Source: Candidatus Heimdallarchaeota archaeon (GTDB taxonomy: Archaea > Asgardarchaeota > Heimdallarchaeia > Heimdallarchaeales > Kariarchaeaceae). Taken from it: a stretch of DNA of 32,836 nt. The stretch covers positions 1-32,836 of the forward strand of contig WAKA01000020.1 in NCBI GenBank assembly GCA_015523565.1, read 5' to 3'. Shown here one piece after another: positions 8,362-18,038 of this stretch; the first letter of the stretch is position 1; each line of letters starts with the position of its first letter. Below the pieces are notes generated by a model. The model worked only from the letters and a program-made list of their open reading frames with translations, ran no database searches and had not been told where the DNA came from. A program made the position numbers and the translations under genes.

Positions 8362-9942
8362 ATGGCAACCATACTCACCATTGACCAAGTTACAAAAGAC
8401 CTCATCCCAGATGGATCATTCATTGCGATAGGAGGGGTTCATTCACATAATGCTCCAATGGCACTGATCAGGCAGATCATAAGGGAGGGGGTAAAAGACC
8501 TTACAGTATTGGGATCCATCTCAACAGGATTGCCGATTGATTTGCTTGTGGCAACTAAATCAGTCAAAAAAATTCTGGCACCATACGTAGGCATGGAAAT
8601 GTGGGGACTTGCACCCAATTACAGAAAAGCTGTTGAACAGGGAGAGGTGGTGGCTCCTGATGTATGCGAGGCATTCCCAATTTATGGATTAAGAGCCTCG
8701 ATAAATGGCATTCCCTTCCATCCATTCCCGCCCAATGTGCATAAGTCATCAGACATCCCTTCACAATCAGAATATTACAAGAAAGTAACTGACCCGTTTT
8801 CTGGTGAAGAAACCTATGCGATTGCCGCCATACATCCTGACATTGCATTGATCCATGTACAGAATGCAACGGTTTCAGGAGATTGTGAGCATCTTGGATC
8901 TGTTGTATTGGATCGGCTTATGGCAGAAGCATCCAAACTTACGATTGTGACCTGTGACAATTTGGTGAACACAATCGATACAAGAAATGTGACCATTCCA
9001 GGATTTTTGGTCGATTATATCGTCCCCCTCAAGGGTGCGGCTTTCCCAACCTCATCACATGGAATGTATGTCTATGATGAGACCACAATCAAAGGATACT
9101 TGAAAGCTTCAAAAAATCAAGAGGAACTACAAAGGTGGATAGATGGATTCAAAAATTCAAATGAGGAAGAGTACTTGTCCAAGCAGACCCTGACCACGGA
9201 ATTGAGAGGAAAACCAAATACAGGAGAATATACAATTTCAGAGCTTATTGCAACGGTATTTAGTAGGGACATCAAGGATGGAGAATTGGGGATCTGTGGA
9301 GCTGTTGCTGAAATTCCCATGGCCGCCATGAGGTTGGCTGAAAGATTGCATGCCCCCAATTTAAGGTGGATTTCAGGAGGATCTGGTTATATCAATCCAA
9401 GAGGAGTGCTATATCCATCCTCGACGGATTTTGAAATGTCAAGGAATGCCAATGCAAGACTTTCCATGAATGAGGTAATCGCCATGGAAATGACAAAAAT
9501 TGACTTTTTCTTTGCTGGAGGATTACAGATTGATGCAAGAGGCAGTACAAATTTGGGAGGAATACCGTCGGAAAGCGGTTGGAAACTGCGTGGACCAGGA
9601 AGTGTAGGCCTTCCATTCCTGCCTCAAGCTGGAAGAGTGTATCTTTATACCCTTTCACATAACAAGAGGTCACTTGTTGAAAAGGTGGCATATGTTTCAG
9701 GACCAGGAGCCATTGGAGAGGGCGGATCAAAACCGTCACTATTGGTTACAAACCTTTGTGTCTTTAGATGGAAGGGCAGATGGACATTGGAATCCTTGCA
9801 TCCCGGAGTAACCCTTGAAGATGTGGTTGAGAACACAGGATTTGAGTTTGATATTCCAGAAACCGTACAAACAACAAAACCACCAACACAAGAAGAATTA
9901 ACTATTCTTCGAGAAATAGATAAGTTAGGTGTCCTGAAATGA
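8362..9942 (+). CDS. Fused two-domain class I CoA-transferase-fold protein (GctA-GctB / IpdA-IpdB-like), possible CoA-thioester ring hydrolase
   Basis: Residues about 1-270 look like GctA/IpdA ('LAPNYRKAVEQG', 'GLRASINGIPFHPF', 'PDIALIHVQNATVSGDCEH'). Residues about 288-526 look like GctB/IpdB ('FFFAGGLQIDARGSTNL', 'RSLVEKVAYVSGPG', 'LVTNLCVFRW', 'SLHPGVTLEDVVENTGFEFD'). Confidence 0.75.
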   Translation: MATILTIDQVTKDLIPDGSFIAIGGVHSHNAPMALIRQIIREGVKDLTVLGSISTGLPIDLLVATKSVKKILAPYVGMEMWGLAPNYRKAVEQGEVVAPDVCEAFPIYGLRASINGIPFHPFPPNVHKSSDIPSQSEYYKKVTDPFSGEETYAIAAIHPDIALIHVQNATVSGDCEHLGSVVLDRLMAEASKLTIVTCDNLVNTIDTRNVTIPGFLVDYIVPLKGAAFPTSSHGMYVYDETTIKGYLKASKNQEELQRWIDGFKNSNEEEYLSKQTLTTELRGKPNTGEYTISELIATVFSRDIKDGELGICGAVAEIPMAAMRLAERLHAPNLRWISGGSGYINPRGVLYPSSTDFEMSRNANARLSMNEVIAMEMTKIDFFFAGGLQIDARGSTNLGGIPSESGWKLRGPGSVGLPFLPQAGRVYLYTLSHNKRSLVEKVAYVSGPGAIGEGGSKPSLLVTNLCVFRWKGRWTLESLHPGVTLEDVVENTGFEFDIPETVQTTKPPTQEELTILREIDKLGVLK

Positions 9943-10628
9943 ATGTATTGGTCATTGGTGCATTGGGGGGAATTGGTAAGGCAACTGTAAAAAGACTCCA
10001 GCAGTCAGGATATGAAGTAATCTCAGCAGATATACCTGTAATTGAGGATAAAAATTATATTGCAGTTGATGTTGCTGATTACAACTCAGTTAATCGGCTG
10101 TTTGGGGAATTGGAACATAAGGGGATCAAAATATCAGGGATTGTGAATTTGGCAGGGATTACAAGAGACAGGACATTGTTGAAAATGAACCATGAGGAAT
10201 GGGAAAACGTAATTTCAGTCAACCTTACAGGAAGTTTCAATGTACTTAAGCGGGGGGCGGAACACATGAAGATGCATGGAAAAGGTTCCATTGTCCTGAT
10301 TGGATCCACTGCCGCGTTGAATGGCAATTTTGGACAGACAAACTACAGTGCCTCAAAAGCAGGGATACAAGGTCTTGTGAGATCCGCGAGTAGGGAACTT
10401 GCACGGAATGGCATACGTGTCAATTGTGTCATTCCAGGGTTAATAGAAACGCCAATGTCCGCAAAGATACCAAAGGAAAGATGGGAAACCATTCTTAAGA
10501 TAATTCCGCTTGGAAGGGCAGGCAAACCTGAAGAGGTTGCAAATCTCATCAATTTTTTAATTTCCGACGAATCCTCATATATTACTGGTTCCTCGATGCT
10601 TGTCGACGGCGGATTAAGAATGTCCTGA
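9939..10628 (+). CDS. Short-chain dehydrogenase/reductase (FabG/3-hydroxyacyl-CoA dehydrogenase-like)
   Basis: 'VIGALGGIGKATVKRL', 'NLAGITRD', 'GSIVLIGSTAALNGNFGQTNYSASKAGIQGL' (YxxxK), 'VNCVIPGLIETPM', 'SSYITGSSMLVDGG'. 4-bp overlap with the upstream gene. Confidence 0.85.
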   Translation: MNVLVIGALGGIGKATVKRLQQSGYEVISADIPVIEDKNYIAVDVADYNSVNRLFGELEHKGIKISGIVNLAGITRDRTLLKMNHEEWENVISVNLTGSFNVLKRGAEHMKMHGKGSIVLIGSTAALNGNFGQTNYSASKAGIQGLVRSASRELARNGIRVNCVIPGLIETPMSAKIPKERWETILKIIPLGRAGKPEEVANLINFLISDESSYITGSSMLVDGGLRMS

Positions 10629-12488
10629 TCATTCATAAAAATCATTGACACCGTTTTTTCGAGCGTAGTGAATGACAGGTAATAGAAGGGTAAAAGGATA
10701 AAACATTTCAAGAGTTTTGTAGAGGTAGCCATCGACAGTTTCCCTAATTTGAAAGAATATTATGAAATCATCGGGATTCAAGCTTGAAGAATTGAAGACA
10801 CTTAAGCCACTGAAAATCAGGAGAACCTGGGTGGTTGAAAAGAATGTGCGATATTGGACAGGAATGGAATAGAATTGATGAACGTCATTCCATCCTGCGT
10901 AGATTAATTTCTCCTCCCCATTTATTGAAAGAATGACGTCAAGACGCCAATTCACGGAAAGCGGTTGATCTAAGGGCAAGACATTTTCGGGGTCACTGAC
11001 ATATTTTACATCGACAATGGAGATTTTGTCATCGTTGAATTGGATGACATCACCAACTTTCCCGTCAACATCTGTAACTTTTGTGGAGTAATGGGAAGCA
11101 AGCATTCCAAGAATAAGAAATAAAAGGAAAAGATGAGGCATGATTCTCATTGTTTTTCGAAAGGTGATTTTTTTGGGGATCGGCGGTACATTCCTCCCAT
11201 GGAACAAAAATCCCAAGAAGACAAGAAAAATGAAATAATAATAACCAAGTTTTGGAGGAGAGACCATAAGTGGGATTCCCACAAAAATGACGAGAACAGA
11301 GAACAAAACCAAGGAATTTTGTGAGAAAGAAAGAGCCAATGTATCTTTCAGGTCACGAAACAATGTCAAGGACAAGGGGAACAATAACAAGGTCAGAACA
11401 ATGAAGTGGTAAAACCCTTTGTTTGGGCTTAACTTTTTCCCAATTACAAAACCATACACTGTTAATGAAAATATGCCTGTTGAGAGAATGATAATGATCA
11501 AAAAGTTGGCCATGAGCCAAACTGAGGCACCCCTATCCTTAAAGGAAAGATCAATGTGATATGTTTTTGGCATATCCAAAAATATTATTGGGATTATTGA
11601 AAAGAGAAAGAGAGTAAGGAATATCCACATTTGAGATGAAGTTGCATAGCTATGCGGATCACGGAGTATTCCGCTTCTGATTATGGCGGTAGAAAGCAGG
11701 ATGGCAGGAAAGGTGAATTGCATTGATTTCAATTGGGTTTGCCATGAATAGCTGGCAAAATGGAATGGCAATATGGAACACATGAATATAAATAGAGTGA
11801 GAATTTCAACAGGGTCCCAAGTCCAATGTCCGCCCCAAAGGACTTCGTAAGACCAAAATGCACCAGATACGATGGCAGACGCGAAAAGAAAGACCATAAA
11901 GGCATTCATGATTTTCAGATTCTTGAATTGGGAATAGGAAACCTCCCTGCCAAAAATCGAATATGAATATAAGAAAAATGCAATAGAATAACCAAAAAAA
12001 GACAATGGCGGATGAATGTCAATATAGAAAGAACGAAGGCTTGGCGGAATGCCCAATCCCATCTCGTATCCAAGAGTCGAATACTCAAAAGGATTCTGAA
12101 AATAAAGCCCAAAAGCGATCATTAAGACAAAGGAAGAGAACAAAAGTTGAGATTTCCGAATTTGTGCCCAAAGGGATTGGATGAATTGAAATGAGACAAG
12201 GATGGTGAACCAAAGGAAAAGACTGCCCGTTGCATTTGACCAGCTTGCAAAAAGTCTTTCAGAACTATCCATTCCCCTTGAAAGAGTATGGGCAACAATT
12301 GCGTATCGAGTGTCTGAATGGATGAACAGGAAAATGAATCCAACAAACAATGACCATGAAAGGAGAGTCAAAAAACCAGATAGCAGAACTGAGAGCCTTT
12401 GATTTATTTTAAGCAACAGGCCAACGATATACAATGCCTGGAATGACAGGATTAAATAGAAAAAAACCATGAGATGCAAAGTTCTCAC
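10629..12488 (-). CDS. ccmF: Cytochrome c maturation heme lyase CcmF-like protein
   Basis: 619 aa polytopic; WWD-type motif 'FWSYEVLWGGHWTWDPVEILTL', 'DIHPPLSFFGYS', 'FASWSNATGSLFLW'. GTG start. Confidence 0.85.
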   Translation of the reverse strand: MRTLHLMVFFYLILSFQALYIVGLLLKINQRLSVLLSGFLTLLSWSLFVGFIFLFIHSDTRYAIVAHTLSRGMDSSERLFASWSNATGSLFLWFTILVSFQFIQSLWAQIRKSQLLFSSFVLMIAFGLYFQNPFEYSTLGYEMGLGIPPSLRSFYIDIHPPLSFFGYSIAFFLYSYSIFGREVSYSQFKNLKIMNAFMVFLFASAIVSGAFWSYEVLWGGHWTWDPVEILTLFIFMCSILPFHFASYSWQTQLKSMQFTFPAILLSTAIIRSGILRDPHSYATSSQMWIFLTLFLFSIIPIIFLDMPKTYHIDLSFKDRGASVWLMANFLIIIILSTGIFSLTVYGFVIGKKLSPNKGFYHFIVLTLLLFPLSLTLFRDLKDTLALSFSQNSLVLFSVLVIFVGIPLMVSPPKLGYYYFIFLVFLGFLFHGRNVPPIPKKITFRKTMRIMPHLFLLFLILGMLASHYSTKVTDVDGKVGDVIQFNDDKISIVDVKYVSDPENVLPLDQPLSVNWRLDVILSINGEEKLIYAGWNDVHQFYSIPVQYRTFFSTTQVLLIFSGLSVFNSSSLNPDDFIIFFQIRETVDGYLYKTLEMFYPFTLLLPVIHYARKNGVNDFYE

Positions 12489-13947
12489 CCAAGCTTTTCA
12501 ACTGTTTCAATTATTTTCTTTCGCATTTCTTCTGTACTCAGCGGGTCATAAAATTCAAATTTTTCAAAAATCATGTTTGTGCCACGTGGCATGATTATCA
12601 ATTCATTTACGGAGTACGTATCAAATTCAAATGTGAGAATTGCCTCATATTTATCTCCAAGAATACGGAGTGACCCCATCTGTGGGTTTTCATGAGGAAT
12701 AAGAACCAAATCCGTTATTGGAACCCCTAAAACGTCCTCAAATTCTTCTTTCTTGGAAATTGGATCTTGAATTAATTCTGGAAGTAGAGCAGATAGCTTT
12801 CCATCAAAATAAAGCAGGTCATCTTCTTTTCTGATGGCATAGATGTTTACCGAGAAGGCGAGAATCAAACCGATAAAGAGTATGGATGAGATAATCTCAA
12901 ATGTTTCTTCAAGCCAGACGGGAATGAATTTGGTATCCAAAATTGAGAGACTTGAAATTTGGTTGAGTGCCAAGAGGGCATCGTGAATTGTATCCAATCC
13001 TGATTCTTCAGATGAGCTACTCTCTACTAAGGCACGATTGATTTTAGAGCCCAATTCTTGAATGGCAGGACCATACAAATCAGTAATTTCTTGAGCTGTC
13101 AAACCCAATCGTTTAAGGGAGATTATTGCATATGCAGTGGCTTCCATCGTAGGTTGTGAAACAGCATTTGGTTTAAAGCCTTTTTCACCAGTATATTGTG
13201 AATCAATCCATGAAACCAATGCATTTTTGTTGAACCCATAACTTTCATAAAGAGTGATACTTGTATTCAACTTAAAAATAATGGAAGAGACAAAATAAGC
13301 ATTTTTCATGGTTGGCAATGAGCCTTCACCAAGCTCAATGATCCCACCATCAGAGTTTTGCATGGAATTGATGGCAATTGCGATTTTGGTGCGGTTGATC
13401 CCCAAGAAAAATTGAGTGGTGTTTGTGTAAAGCTTTTCAAGTGAAGAGATGCCGTAGAAACTCTCCTCTAGTTCACCGATATATTGATGGAATGCATCTG
13501 TTTCCCCATATTCCCTAAAAAGGCTATCACTGGTTTGCAATGAAAGTATTGCGGAAATTATTTTGTGCGGTTATATTGATCAATTGCATTGAATTTGGAC
13601 AAAAGAGCCAATGCCGCCCATGTTGTATGAAGAGACGGTTCACCATCCCTATCCAAGAAAAGATTTGTTTGATTGTCGTATCTGGATTTAATGAAATTTA
13701 AAATAGGGGCAGAATTAAAGCCAGAAAGCCTATTGAGGATGTCCAATGAACTGACAGCATAAAAAGAGCTCAAAATTGAAGGAGTGGAGGATCCTTTGTG
13801 AGTAACAAAAACACCATTTTGGTTAAATGAGTTTATCTCATCGACAATGACATCTTGCTTGCTTGGTTCAAATGATATTATGAGACCATAAGCTAAAATG
13901 TCAAGGATTGTCAAGGCAACAAACATATATTTATACACAATCGCCAT
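12485..13947 (-). pseudogene. Frameshifted gene: membrane-anchored alpha/alpha-barrel (terpene cyclase/prenyltransferase-like repeat) protein; two ORFs 13558..13947 and 12485..13540
   Basis: The ORF1 end (..NAIDQYNRTK*) joins smoothly to the upstream extension of ORF2 (..IISAILSLQTSDSLFREYGE..) by one -1 frame shift at AAAA (minus strand; + coords 13561-13564). Repeat-like segments 'HTTWAALALLSKF', 'IAIAINSMQNSDGGI', 'MEATAYAIISLKRLG'. Could be a sequencing error rather than a real lesion. Confidence 0.55.
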
Positions 13948-13982
13948 TTAATACAGGCTGTATTTGATGAATTATTTTTTCA

Positions 13983-16784
13983 TCAATCAGATTTCTCTTC
14001 CCAAGTCATTTCTGCAATACTCTGGTAGTTAAATGGTGAAGAATCCCGAGGCATAGATTGTGGCAGGAAATGACCAGGTTCACTTTCTTTTTTCTCCAAT
14101 TTATTCAGGAGATGATGACGAGCCCTTAGAATGTCGTCAGCCTGTACAACAGCAATGTCATTGATTTCAAGCCATTCATACAGGGCAGTTATGGCATCTA
14201 GTTCAGTCTGATCACCAAAAAACATTACAATTGCGTCAGGATGCACCCCATTTTCAACAAGAACGGTTGCCAAGATTTTCGGGACTTCACCAGGTTCCCT
14301 GCCTCTCCTATTCCAATCCTCCTTAAGGAAATACCGGTCATAATGTCCAGCCACGATTTCCGCGGCATGCTTGATGGTGCTGTCAGGTCTATCACCAGGC
14401 ATTCCAAAGACGATTGCCTTACGTCCGATTCCATGCTGATCCTTGTGAAATCCTTCAACAAGCATTATCTGAGATTTTAGGGCGTCTGGGTTGTGGCCAT
14501 AGTCGATAATGACTCTGGCACCCTTTACAAATTCAATATTCATCCTTCCAGGGGTTAGTGAATAATTTGTGGTGAATGAAGAGAGTCCAGCCCGAATATC
14601 CTCTATCGAGACAAAAGGTATTGTTGCAGCCACAACAAACATGGCATTGACAATGTTGAAGACTGCATGACCGTTATGGCAGGCAGGGATTGACTTCACA
14701 TGCAAAATAGAGGTCTGGGACTTATTCTGGATCAATTGAATCATGCCGTTTGGTGTAATTGTAACGGCGTCACCACCAGATGCAACATGATCCAGTAATT
14801 TTGGGTTTTTATAGTTCAAGGAGACCAAGACGGGCTTGCCACGAATTCTGTCGATCTGATCCATGACAAGGGGATCGTCGGCATTTATGACACCATATCC
14901 GACATCTTTTTTGACTTGATCCAAAACAACCCCCTTGACTTCTGCGAGATCCTCCAATGTTTCAACACCCCCCAATCCCAAGTGATCCTCAGAAATATTC
15001 AGCAAGCAACCGACATCACAATAGTCCCATCCCAACCCCTCCCTGAGAATGCCACCACGAGCAGTTTCCAATACTGCAAAATCAACAGTCGGATCTTTCA
15101 GCACTGCCTTTGCACTCCATGGACCCGTACAATCCCCGACGTATTGCAATTCACCATCAATGTAAATCCCGTCTGTGGTGGTAAGCCCTACTTTTCGACC
15201 AGAAAGTTTCAGCACATGTGCAATCCACCTTGACACTGTTGTTTTGCCATTTGTGCCAGTTACCGCGATCAGGGGGATGCGACCGTCATTCCCATCAGGG
15301 AACAGCATGTCTACGATCGGTTTTGCCACATTTCTGTTGGTTCCTTCAGTGGGCTCCAAATGCATTCTCAAACCAGGTGCCGCGTTTACCTCTATGATAA
15401 CACCCCGTTGCGAAAGGATTGGAATAGAAATGTCTTCTGCGATGATATCAACACCTGCGATATCCAATCCGATTGTTTTGACGGCTCGTTCAGCCAATCG
15501 GATGTTGTCATAGTGAATGATATCGGATACATCAACTGCAGTCCCACCAGTTGAAAGATTGGCAGTTGCCTTTAGTTGCACAAAACGACCTTTTTCAGGC
15601 ACATCATCAAGGGTCAATCCTTGACTTTCCAGCAGGTCAAGGGAAGATTGATCCAACGTAATCCTTGTAAGTACCTTTTCATGACCAATTCCACGTCTAG
15701 GGTCTTCATTCACGATCCTCACCAACTCATCAACAGTGTGGATGCCATCACCCACAACATGGGCAGGAATTCGTTGAGCCGCAGCAATAAATTGCCCATT
15801 CACAACCAAGACACGATAATCATTGCCTTGGACATACTGTTCCACAATTACATAGCGAGAATACTCTTTAGCCTTTTCAAACCCTTTCCTTAGATCATTC
15901 TCGTCTTCTATGTTAAGTGTCACCCCCCTCCCATGAGAAACATCAGAGGGTTTGGTCACCACAGGATAGCCAATCCGGTTCGCCTCTTCCAATGCCCCCT
16001 CAAAAGTTGTGACCTCTGCACCGCGTGGAACCGGAATGCCGACATCATATAGCATTTGAAGGGTCAGTTCCTTCTCTTGAGCGATTTCAGTTGCAATATA
16101 GGATGTCAAGCTACTAGTGGATGCCCAAATGCGTTTTTGTTTGTATCCCCATCCAAATTGCACCAAGCTCCATTTCTTCTTAAGCCGAATCGAGGGGATT
16201 CCCCGGTTTTCAGCCTCCCGTACAATTGCACCAGTGGTTGGTCCATAGGCATATTCTTCCGCAATACGGATAACTTTTGCCAAGGAAAGTCCCCAATCAA
16301 ATTCAGGGTATCGGGTTGGATCAATGCAATAATTTACAACCTGTTGAGCCAAATCAGTGGAAGCAAGTGCAGTCTCCTCATTCTTGTATTCGTAAACCAC
16401 GTTATACACACTTTCTTTACCTGTTCTGCCCAATCGATTGCGGATCTGCCTTGTTTTGCCGAATGAAACGGCAATTCCAGCAAGATTCTGTATCTCTATG
16501 GCAACATGCTCAAAAATATGCCCCATCCATGTCCCCTCATCCTCTGTGAGCCTACGGACAAAACCTCCCTTGACCCCTAAACTACAGGTATGTTCTGCCA
16601 ATGTGGGGACAAGATCTAAAAGCCGTTCATTGAAGCCATCTAGTTTCATGGAAGGATAGTCTTCCAAATCACCAATGTCAACGACCACATGCATTGCTTT
16701 TCTGTAATGGTAGATATTGGGACCGCGATAGACCCGTTTCGACACAATCTCCAAATAAAGGTCGGGTTGCATTGTATTCATCAA
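13983..16784 (-). CDS. cphA: Cyanophycin synthetase
   Basis: 933 aa; N-terminal 'GGFVRRLTEDEGTWMGHIFEHVAIEIQNLAGIAVSFGKTR', ATP-grasp 'GYPVVTKPSDVSHGRGVTL', Mur-ligase 'VTGTNGKTTVSRWIAHVL', 'LETARGGILREGLGWDYCDVGCLLNISEDHLG', 'IDYGHNPDAL'. Confidence 0.95.
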   Translation of the reverse strand: MMNTMQPDLYLEIVSKRVYRGPNIYHYRKAMHVVVDIGDLEDYPSMKLDGFNERLLDLVPTLAEHTCSLGVKGGFVRRLTEDEGTWMGHIFEHVAIEIQNLAGIAVSFGKTRQIRNRLGRTGKESVYNVVYEYKNEETALASTDLAQQVVNYCIDPTRYPEFDWGLSLAKVIRIAEEYAYGPTTGAIVREAENRGIPSIRLKKKWSLVQFGWGYKQKRIWASTSSLTSYIATEIAQEKELTLQMLYDVGIPVPRGAEVTTFEGALEEANRIGYPVVTKPSDVSHGRGVTLNIEDENDLRKGFEKAKEYSRYVIVEQYVQGNDYRVLVVNGQFIAAAQRIPAHVVGDGIHTVDELVRIVNEDPRRGIGHEKVLTRITLDQSSLDLLESQGLTLDDVPEKGRFVQLKATANLSTGGTAVDVSDIIHYDNIRLAERAVKTIGLDIAGVDIIAEDISIPILSQRGVIIEVNAAPGLRMHLEPTEGTNRNVAKPIVDMLFPDGNDGRIPLIAVTGTNGKTTVSRWIAHVLKLSGRKVGLTTTDGIYIDGELQYVGDCTGPWSAKAVLKDPTVDFAVLETARGGILREGLGWDYCDVGCLLNISEDHLGLGGVETLEDLAEVKGVVLDQVKKDVGYGVINADDPLVMDQIDRIRGKPVLVSLNYKNPKLLDHVASGGDAVTITPNGMIQLIQNKSQTSILHVKSIPACHNGHAVFNIVNAMFVVAATIPFVSIEDIRAGLSSFTTNYSLTPGRMNIEFVKGARVIIDYGHNPDALKSQIMLVEGFHKDQHGIGRKAIVFGMPGDRPDSTIKHAAEIVAGHYDRYFLKEDWNRRGREPGEVPKILATVLVENGVHPDAIVMFFGDQTELDAITALYEWLEINDIAVVQADDILRARHHLLNKLEKKESEPGHFLPQSMPRDSSPFNYQSIAEMTWEEKSD

Positions 16785-17117
16785 AATTAGAAATGTTAAA
16801 ACCTTTTAACATAGAAAATGGCGAAATGTAAAGAGAAGGTCAAAATCGAGGAGGGGGAATCATTCTTGTTTATAGGATGAGATTTTATTGGATCAAATGC
16901 CAAACAGAAAAAAATGGATAGTATCAAGAATGGAAATATGAAAAAATGAGATTCAACCAATTCTTTTGATAGCTATTTTATTTCACTGTCGGATGCACCA
17001 TCCAGTTTTTGTGCAAAAACGATTTAGTCACTAAAATTGAATAGTTTTAGATTTTTGACGAGACAGTTTCACGATTCCCCATGGTTCAACCAGTATTTGA
17101 TTGGCAGTTCCATATCA

Positions 17118-18038
17118 TTATCTTATCCACATGGAAATTGCCACACCCATATACATCCAGAGATATGCTATTGCCATAAACATTGAAGCGAACTTGAAAA
17201 GTTTGAAAGTTGTTATATGATTGGGGTTTTGGAAGTTTTGCACTGAAAGTCGGATCAATACAATGCCGAACAGGATCAGCGGAAGTTGAGCCAACATATG
17301 GAGCCTTAAGGCATATCCTGTGGCAATGAGAAGAAAACCATCCAAGAATGATGCAATGGTCACAACATATCTTGTCTCCCTGATACCTGCGACAACAGGC
17401 CACATTGGCACCCCTGCATTTCGATAACCCTCCAGATTTTCAGGGAGGGTTGCAAGAGTCAAAATGTGGAGAGGGATCCATAAAAGGATGAAAAGGAGAA
17501 ACAAGACTGCCACCAAGTCGATTTTTCCGATGACCGCAGTCCTTCCCGCCATTGCAGGCAATCCGCCAGCGATTCCTCCAAATACAATAGACCATTTAGT
17601 CCTTCTTTTTAGCCACAATGAGTAGACAACAACATCAAAAAACAATCCTAGGGCAATAATGACTGCGGTCAGCATATTCAGGAAGTATGCAGCTCCAAAT
17701 ACACCACTAACGGAAAAGATGAAACCATGGTTCCGAACAGTGCTTGCACTTATCTTGCCAGAGGGTAAAGGGCGGTTCTGTGTCCTAGGCATTATTGCAT
17801 CGATATCCCTGTCGATGTACATGTTCAGAAGAGTGGATCCAGACACGGCAAAAAACATAGATATGGTGAGCAGGATCAAGTCTTTCAAAACAGGATAAGG
17901 ATGAGCGCTGATAAGATATGCAAAAACGGTTGTGTAGATAAGTAAAGAGGTTTGCTTTCCCTTTATCAATTCGCCATACATAGAAAAGGGAATAAAATTT
18001 GGATGCCGGTCTGCAGTTGTTAAACCATGTTCACTCAT
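17118..18038 (-). CDS. ctaB: Protoheme IX farnesyltransferase (heme O synthase)
   Basis: 'STLLNMYIDRDIDAIMPRTQNRPLPSGKIS', 'YSLWLKRRTKWSIVFGGIAGGLPAMAGR', 'LWIPLHILTLA...AGVPMWPVVAGIRETR'. ATG at 18038; the ORF track begins at an upstream TTG (18044). Confidence 0.88.
   Translation of the reverse strand: MSEHGLTTADRHPNFIPFSMYGELIKGKQTSLLIYTTVFAYLISAHPYPVLKDLILLTISMFFAVSGSTLLNMYIDRDIDAIMPRTQNRPLPSGKISASTVRNHGFIFSVSGVFGAAYFLNMLTAVIIALGLFFDVVVYSLWLKRRTKWSIVFGGIAGGLPAMAGRTAVIGKIDLVAVLFLLFILLWIPLHILTLATLPENLEGYRNAGVPMWPVVAGIRETRYVVTIASFLDGFLLIATGYALRLHMLAQLPLILFGIVLIRLSVQNFQNPNHITTFKLFKFASMFMAIAYLWMYMGVAISMWIR

Noticed and set aside
12580-12591. Perfect 12-bp palindrome TGCCACGTGGCA
   Set aside because: Inside the coding region of the alpha/alpha-barrel-like gene with no nearby promoter; likely chance.
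16785-17117. About 330-bp gap between ctaB and cphA examined for a tRNA, ncRNA or riboswitch
   Set aside because: No cloverleaf, strong hairpin or repeated motif visible; probably the cphA promoter region plus the ctaB 3' end.
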